Positions 57,967-64,000 of a stretch of 64,000 nucleotides of DNA are shown in pieces. Within the stretch, counting starts at the first letter, position 1, and each line of letters starts with the position of its first letter. A program made the position numbers and the translations under genes. The DNA is from Cladopsammia gracilis. Lineage: Eukaryota; Cnidaria; Anthozoa; Scleractinia; Dendrophylliidae. The stretch covers positions 647,501-711,500 of the forward strand of contig JAJGOT010000156.1 in assembly GCA_022457155.1 (NCBI GenBank). The letters run 5' to 3'. Under the pieces are notes generated by a model that did no database searches, had not been told where the DNA came from, and worked only from the letters and a program-made list of their open reading frames with translations.

Positions 57967-58561
57967 TTTCGCGTTTAATTAAAATCAAAATAAAAATATT
58001 TTCTACGGCAGGTGGGCAAATATCGAAATTTTAGATCAATTTAATGAAAATGAGTTTTTTAATCCTTCAATATTACTCTCCTTGACAATAAAACAACATT
58101 ATCTACAATGCGTTGGTTTCCTTTTTTTAAAAATGATAACATCTTAAGACGCTGTGCACCTGCAACTAACGGCTCTGTAGCTAAAAAAAGCCATCGAAAA
58201 AAAAATATTTAAAAGATGATTCCTGATACTGACCCAGAAGGTGGTTGTAACTCAGCTTTTGTCTCCTTCAATACTTTCAGTTATATGGTGCTATTTATAA
58301 TGTGAAGTCTCTGTGTTAAATGCTACAGCGTTTACAACCATTCAAATGAAAGTTTTCAAGTAATACGTTTCAGTTCTTCCCGGCGAAGTGGAACTTTTGA
58401 AATCTTTGAAATTCTCAGAAGGCAAAGTGATATTTACTATTGTGCCGAATACGAGAAAGAGGTAATTCAGTGAAATACAGTGTTATGTTCTCTCTGGTCG
58501 AGATTACATGCTTACAGTAAACATTAGTGGTTCTTTAAACGTTTTCGTCAAGAAAATAAAG

Positions 58562-58567
58562 TTTATT
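58562..58567 (-). terminator. Poly(A) signal of the GPCR gene
   Basis: AATAAA on the minus strand, 36 bp downstream of the stop codon at 58603-58605. Confidence 0.55.
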
Positions 58568-58602
58568 TTCTTGATCATTAACGTAAAATTTACTGACCTA
58601 AG

Positions 58603-60198
58603 TCAGAGCAGCGCAGAAATGCTACGAATCCGTGTCTCTTCAAAACCGCGCTTAGTTCCCTTATGTTCATAACCGCTCTCACTGCGCGTTCTTTTAGCTG
58701 CAACAGGAGAGTTGTCTTCTTTGAGAATACTGTACCCATCTTTATTCTCCTGGACAACTTTCCCGTTTTCCGCGGTAGATTCGCGGTTTTCCTGCGGTGT
58801 ATCCGATCCATCTGATTCACCACAACTGTCCACAAATGTTACGCAGTCGCCTGTGTTTAAACTTGTGGAAGAGTTCATCGTTTGTGGTGAAACATTTCCA
58901 GGTGGAAAATGCAGCAATATCTCTTCCGAATCCACTTTTTTTTGAAACCTTACTAACTGAACGGCTTCGGTCGACTCGGAACCTTGTACATCCGTCAGCT
59001 GAGTCAGTTCTCTGAAGCGTCGTCCTATCAGTTGTCTAACTGGCACGGTTTTATTGGAGTTCCCTGGTGCTTTCTTTTCTTTCTGTGCTTTCTTATCTCC
59101 ACCATCCTTTTCTTTTGTCCTGTGGAATCCTCCTCGTCTTGATAAAACCTTAAGTTGTGACTCTTCCGTTGATTGTGTGGAAAGCGCAGCGCCGTTCGCC
59201 GCAACGGGACTTTTTTTGCGCTGAAACACTTTGAAGCTCATGCTGCACATTTCCTTACAACCAGCTCGGAATTTCTTGTTAAAAAGCGCATAAATAAAAG
59301 GATTACAAATACTATTGCACAATCCCAAAGAATATGTGATCAGTCGAACGTAGTCCACATGGCTTGATTTAGACTTAATCGTCCATTCGATCGCCGAGAT
59401 GTAAAGTAACAGCGGGAGCCATGTTAAAAGAAACACAAATATAACAGTGAGGAACATTTTCAGCACCTTCTTTCGGCTGCGGATGAAAGCTTCCACAGGT
59501 CGAGAATCGCCTAGCTGACCGCTTCTCCGTCTCCAAACAGTCCTGTAGATCTTGCCGTACAAAATAATCAGTGAACTGAGCGGGATTATGTAACCTACCA
59601 GACCCAGGAACATGACGTAGGCGAGGCCTGAAATGGTGGTGGCGGGAATGGTAGCGCAGTAGGTCAAGCTTTGGTTTGTGACCGGATCTAGTGGCGTTTG
59701 TCCTAACTTTGTCAAGTACAAGCTCGGCGCAACAACAATAAGCGCATACATCCACGCGCCGAGAATCAGCTTATTCGCCGTGCTATAAGTCATTATATTC
59801 AATGGGTGCACCACAGCTTGATGCCTGTTCCAGCCGATCGTGATAAGCAAGGTCATGGACGCTTCAGGTGATAGGTACTGAAAAAAACGCGCTATCTTAC
59901 ACACAATCAAGTTTTTTGAGTTAGGTCCCTCGTGGAAATTAATAAATAAAAACAGTGGAATTGCAAGCACGCTGACGATCATGTCACTGATAGCGAGATG
60001 CAGAATAAAACGATTCATAACCGATTTTAGTTTCTTTGCTCTCAATATAACAGCGACGACAAGCCCATTACCAAGAAATCCCACCACAGCGGCAATACTA
60101 AGGCAGACAATGGTCCCAATCCTGAATCCCTGGTTGTACGTATCGAGTCCTTCCTCCTGTTCATTATGTAAGCCGGTATCGTTGTTTGAAAGCTCCAT
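58603..60198 (-). CDS. Class A (rhodopsin-like) GPCR, intronless
   Basis: 531 residues from MELSNND. An upstream in-frame TTG is not used as start. Seven membrane helices with family marks: GN at 43-44 (TM1), LAISD with Asp72 (TM2), Cys100 and Cys181 for the extracellular disulfide, TWLP at 259-262 (TM6) and NPFIY at 299-303 (TM7). The D/ERY position at the end of TM3 reads N124-R125-H126, with Trp at 123. Arg is kept but the acidic partner is not. A Cys pair (314, 318) after helix 8 may be palmitoylated. The C-tail is long (about 220 residues), rich in Ser/Thr, Lys and Glu. The Asn6 site (NDT) may be glycosylated. Ligand unknown; peptide or amine receptor types are both possible. AATAAA on the minus strand lies 36 bp past the stop. 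Confidence 0.92.
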   Translation of the reverse strand: MELSNNDTGLHNEQEEGLDTYNQGFRIGTIVCLSIAAVVGFLGNGLVVAVILRAKKLKSVMNRFILHLAISDMIVSVLAIPLFLFINFHEGPNSKNLIVCKIARFFQYLSPEASMTLLITIGWNRHQAVVHPLNIMTYSTANKLILGAWMYALIVVAPSLYLTKLGQTPLDPVTNQSLTYCATIPATTISGLAYVMFLGLVGYIIPLSSLIILYGKIYRTVWRRRSGQLGDSRPVEAFIRSRKKVLKMFLTVIFVFLLTWLPLLLYISAIEWTIKSKSSHVDYVRLITYSLGLCNSICNPFIYALFNKKFRAGCKEMCSMSFKVFQRKKSPVAANGAALSTQSTEESQLKVLSRRGGFHRTKEKDGGDKKAQKEKKAPGNSNKTVPVRQLIGRRFRELTQLTDVQGSESTEAVQLVRFQKKVDSEEILLHFPPGNVSPQTMNSSTSLNTGDCVTFVDSCGESDGSDTPQENRESTAENGKVVQENKDGYSILKEDNSPVAAKRTRSESGYEHKGTKRGFEETRIRSISALL

Positions 60199-62760
60199 CT
60201 CCGGCTTAGGATTTTTATAATGCGACAAAACAAAGTTAGTGTTGTCGTGTTTGTCTCCGAAGCACGTGTGTAATTTGAATCCTAAGTAAAGTTCACGGAC
60301 ATACGCTGGTCATCGAGAAGAGAGACTTCAGATAAGTGTTTCCACGTAATCACGCATGAGTCGATTCACAACACTATTCTTCGCCGCTTAAATTACAGGC
60401 GTCGATAGCGTCCCCCGCTCGTACGTGACGTACGTGACCTTCAAGAAACTTGGTGATAGGGAAAGCAAACCGTTCCGTCGAAAGTTGACGTTGTCGATTC
60501 TTCCGTCTTGTTTCCACTCGTTCAACGTTTACGTTACAGTTGACTTTAAGCAGATAAGTTCCGTCCTGAGCGTAACTCATGCAAATATAAGATATGTAGC
60601 TCGTCAATATCACGGTAGAGGTCACTCGTCCTTTGAAGGGCGGTTGAATGATCCGGTTCTTCCCTTTAAATGGTCCAAAAGTACAAATGATCCAAAGGTC
60701 CGAATACAGCGGTTCCTTGTTCCACTGGTGTATCTATTGTAGAACGCAGGGTGTTGTGTCAAGAAAAATGGATTGCAAATTAATTTAAGTCTTGCGCCTA
60801 ATCGCTTTACTTCTGATTGGGTAATTCGTAGCTAGTGACGTTCTTTTGTAAAATATTTGCAATTCAAACAAAAGACCGAAAATTTGATATTCGTGTTCTG
60901 TTCTGTCCAAATATAACTTTTCGAGATGTTAATGCGAAAGATTCTCTCTTGGTTAGCGAGTCATAATTAACAGGTCACTAACTGCTTTAGTGCATACGGG
61001 GTTTAGATATGAGTAAAGCGATCGCAAAATGACCAAAAGTGAAATTAATAGCCTTTAGATAAATACTCGCAAAATCGAGCAGGTGTACTCCGCAAAATCC
61101 ATTTAAACGGTAAATAATCAAGGATCGTTGACAGTTTATTTTCGTTTGAAAGATAATATGTGTTAAAATCGCAAGTTAAAACACCTTCACAGAGTCGCAA
61201 CGACCGCAACGGACAAAATTCGGGAAGAATTATATAATTTAAGCAGCGAAATCGATGAAATCCCCTAGTCACGAATATTAATTTACTTAGGAAAACGCAC
61301 CACGCAATTAGTACTTTTGATTATCGCTTGTCTCAAAACAGTTGCTCTTTGAGTTTTAATTTATGAAGAGAACGTTGACTTTTTACGAGGAATAATTGTT
61401 TGGTTAATGGAAGGTCTTTTATCTGATAATAGATAGCGTGTGGAGAAAGCTTATTGTTTTAAAAATTTCCTGTTCGTGATCAGAAAACGGAAGCTGCTCT
61501 GCTAAAGAGCAATATTTAGCGTCACGACAACTTTTTGCACGTTGCTCGTTTGTCAGTGAAAGAGACCAGATACCACGCAGCTCTGAACAACCTCTAATTT
61601 CATTAGACCTGGGTATCACGCAGCTCTAAAGAGTCTAAAGAAGAAAATAACAATTGAATTGTAGTGATTTGAGTAGATTATAATAATAATAGAAAGTACT
61701 GCGGGAATGAAAATAAATGATAACTCTACGCAGTCAGATTTTTTTTTTATGTCGTAGCGAGCCGAGGCTCGCAGTATATGCAGGTGAAAAGGATTTAAAA
61801 GTTCTGTTTATTAGTTTTCAATTCATTCTCAGTTTTGGTTTTTATTTTCTGACGCAATGTTGATATTACGAAATACGGTACCACACGTAATTGACTCCCA
61901 CACTGAGCTTGGGGTGCCTGTGGCCCAGCATACTTAACAGTACCAGAGGAAAATTAGCTAATAGTTTTCAGTCAACAGCCACTATATTCTATTTCAGATT
62001 CCATCCACAGACCCAAAACTGAAACTACTTTCCATAACATAATGCGGTACTAATAGGCTTTGATGGTTATGACTCAGGAAAGGTCTCACTGTATATCAAG
62101 GAAATACGGTTGATGTCATGTTAGTCAACTCAGGGTTGTTGTGACCACCGAAACAAAGGATGCGTGGTAGAAAATATAAACAAATATACAAAGCTAGTAA
62201 AGAAAAAGTTTCTCACTACCCACATTTTCATTTAAAGCTGGTTTTAAATCCTTAATCAATAATGTCTCCTTAATTCTACAATGGATATCCGATCACCCAG
62301 TTGTTAAAATTTCAAAATGATCCCATTTAATGTTGTGGCCCGTTGAAGTCATATGATCTGCAATGGCTGATGCGTGACAACCCTTCGTGAGTGCTTTAAA
62401 ATGTTCAGTGGTTGACGCAAGTACGGGATCCGGCTCCATTGTTCGACTGAACAGGAGTCTCACGCTTAGGAGTTTACATCATAAGAGTTATAGCGTATCA
62501 TGATATTATTCATTCCTTATTTGCCATTATTCATCTTATAACGCTTTAGAAAACCAAAGTGCAGTTTTTTATCGATCCATGACATGCAAGGTTATTTTAT
62601 GAAAAAGTTCTTTCTAGCTTCTCTTCTCCATAATGAAAAATTTGACAAGGACTTTCTTGACGAAATTTGGCTGAAGTTTTCTTAGCCTGAGAGTAGTGTG
62701 AGCGACCTCGGGCCGTTTGAGACTGAATCAGACGATAGTTTTCTGGGCATAAAGTTTATT
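60199..62760. other. Intergenic, no gene recognised
   Basis: Upstream of the GPCR. Short open frames of 60-105 codons carry no recognised domain. A member of the AACCTCTAATTTCATT repeat lies at 61555-61625. The rest is unique-looking AT-rich sequence. Confidence 0.5.
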
Positions 62761-62848
62761 ATAAAAAGCAAGGGCTGACAACTGCATAGAAAAGGTAACG
62801 CAACAATGGCATGATTGAGACCAAACCGAAAGTTTAAATGCAACTGCA

Positions 62849-62896
62849 GATGGGTGAGCTATTTCGCCGTTATTGCGGCTCATCAGCACAGTGTAG
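62849..62896 (-). ncRNA. Degraded hammerhead motif (left arm)
   Basis: On the minus strand CTGATGA, GCCG-CAATAA-CGGC and GAAA are present, but the following ATAGCTCACCC cannot form stem III with a proper cleavage triplet as in the right arm. Confidence 0.5.
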
Positions 62897-63134
62897 CAAC
62901 AAGTTCCAGTGACTAACCTGACTGAGTTAGCACTGTACTAATGTGCACTTGGTAAAAATTCCGGATATGACCTCAAGATCAGATCCGTTATGCTGCGTCA
63001 TTTTTTCACCTGGTTTGGTTTGTTCATTGTGTATGGCATAAGCTGTGCACGTGGACAGACATATGATCTTGAGGTCATATCCGGAATTTTTACCAAGTAA
63101 CTCAGTCAGGTTAGTCACTGGAACTTGTTGCTAC

Positions 63135-63179
63135 ACTGTGCTGATGAGCCGCAATAACGGCGAAATAGCTATCCACAGT
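63135..63179 (+). ncRNA. Candidate hammerhead ribozyme (right arm)
   Basis: CTGATGA at 63141-63147, stem II GCCG-CAATAA-CGGC, GAA, stem III ATAG/CTAT with no loop, cleavage base C at 63173, stem I ACTGTG/CACAGT. All conserved core bases are present. The same stem II loop CAATAA is found in the motif at 43620, so the two belong to one family. Confidence 0.7.
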
Positions 63180-63264
63180 TGCATCGTTAAACTTTCGGTT
63201 TGGTCTCAATCATGCCATTGTTGCGTTACTTTTTCTACGCAGTTGTCAACCCTTGCTTCTTATA

Positions 63265-64000
63265 GTATTTTGTTTATTTTTGGCTGATCAGATCTCTTAC
63301 AGATCCTGCGTATACTAGCAGCATTTTCGTTCACGGTCCCTTGCTTTCTTGTTTTCATAAAGTTTATCTATACATGACTTCAATTCAAAGAATTACGGTT
63401 TAAAAACTTAAACTGTTGGATATCTTGATGAAACACTCCCTCAAGTATTGATAAATCTTTTGCGAGGTGCGTGACCAAAGAGTTTCCTGGATTTGTTTAA
63501 TGACGTCACTTTAATAAACCGGATTAGTTTCGTGCGTGTAGGCGTCTCTTTTTTCCGTTGCTGCACGCAGGGTACGTTTATTGGCCCGTGCACCTCTTCG
63601 GAACCTCTGATTTCATTGGACCTGGATGAGGTGCACCTCAATTGTTTTTAGGGCTGGGGTCCATTGTGTTGTTATTTGTTCTATTGTTTTCTTAGCCAAT
63701 CCTGTGAGGCGTGTCGAAAGGTGCACTTTTGCCCGTTTGTTGCATCCTCGTTCCCAGGGGACGGGAAGGAGAAGACCCTGGGAACGAGGTTGTTCGGTTG
63801 TGGTGTACGCACTGGTGATCATGTCAAACTCGGCCGTCCGCGACGGTATAGTTTAGCCACGTGACCAGAAATGACTGTAGTGCTGCGTCGGCGGAGGAAT
63901 GAAACGCTTAGAGATGGCTGTGTTGATTGGCCACCGTAGAGAGGTTCAAAATTAAAAAGGTTTTATGGCAATTCAAGGAACTGTGGGTTGTGAATGGCTT
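63265..64000. other. Intergenic right edge, no gene recognised
   Basis: Apart from the dispersed repeat it holds an inverted pair CCTCGTTCCCAGGG/CCCTGGGAACGAGG (63746-63790), whose half also occurs near 21515. No coding exon is identifiable before the window ends. Confidence 0.45.
63583..63730 (+). repeat. Dispersed repeat (AACCTCTGATTTCATTGGAC type)
   Basis: The fullest copy of the family at 53575 and 61555; includes GGTCCATTGTGTTGTTATTT and AGCCAATCCTGTGAGGCGTG. Ends near GGTGCAC, which also occurs at its start (GTGCACCTC), hinting at terminal repeats. Confidence 0.65.

Larger units (their letters stand above)
62761..63264. mobile_element. Large foldback element with hammerhead motifs in both arms
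   Basis: Left arm 62761-62985 and right arm 63062-63264 are inverted copies (AAGCAAGGGCTGACAACTGC versus GCAGTTGTCAACCCTTGCTT; ATTCCGGATATGACCTCAAG versus CTTGAGGTCATATCCGGAAT). The spacer is about 75 bp. The right arm carries an intact hammerhead core, the left a degraded one on the minus strand. It probably formed by head-to-head duplication of one ribozyme-bearing element. Confidence 0.85.

Noticed and set aside
60199..60228. N-terminal extension of the GPCR by ten residues
   Set aside because: The extension begins at TTG, not ATG; the first ATG is at 60198.

Overview
The window is metazoan nuclear DNA. Intron-rich genes of animal families (BBS9, BTBD7, a C-type lectin receptor, a rhodopsin-type GPCR) sit in AT-rich, repeat-dense sequence full of short inverted-repeat transposons, Penelope-like and LINE fragments, a tRNA-derived SINE and hammerhead-ribozyme motifs. 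Gene content and repeat style suggest a cnidarian, most likely an anthozoan such as a stony coral. That assignment is inference; no species is claimed.

Layout. (1) 1-20.9 kb, minus strand: the first 16 coding exons of BBS9 (BBSome subunit); the 3' part lies beyond the left edge. Its introns hold a 1.2-kb polypurine minisatellite, several foldback elements, two hammerhead-like motifs and a 1,349-bp DNA transposon that carries a RecQ-type helicase exon. (2) 21-25 kb: intergenic, almost entirely mobile elements. (3) 25.0-43.2 kb, minus strand: an 8-exon gene for a 461-residue type I membrane receptor (signal peptide, Ig-like domain, two C-type lectin domains, one membrane helix, short tail). (4) Inside its 8.8-kb fourth intron, on the opposite strand (29.7-35.8 kb), lies a 5-exon gene of unknown family. 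It arose partly by tandem duplication of a two-exon membrane-hairpin unit and ends in a 2.75-kb exon with three 81-residue repeats. (5) 36-43 kb: LINE, Penelope-like and foldback elements in the remaining receptor introns. (6) 46.4-52.8 kb, plus strand: a BTBD7 orthologue in 7 coding exons whose terminal exon is duplicated. (7) 52.8-58.6 kb: intergenic, rich in foldback elements. (8) 58.6-60.2 kb, minus strand: an intronless class A GPCR. (9) 60.2-64 kb: intergenic, with a 500-bp foldback element carrying hammerhead motifs.

Exon models for BBS9, the lectin receptor, the nested gene and BTBD7 were built by reading splice sites directly. In all four every junction keeps frame, and the summed lengths give whole codons. 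The genes show no shared pathway; the nested arrangement in region 4 is the only structural link between genes. The strongest candidates for undescribed biology are the nested exon-duplicated gene, the helicase-exon-carrying transposon with a 9-bp target duplication, and the dispersed hammerhead-ribozyme motifs.
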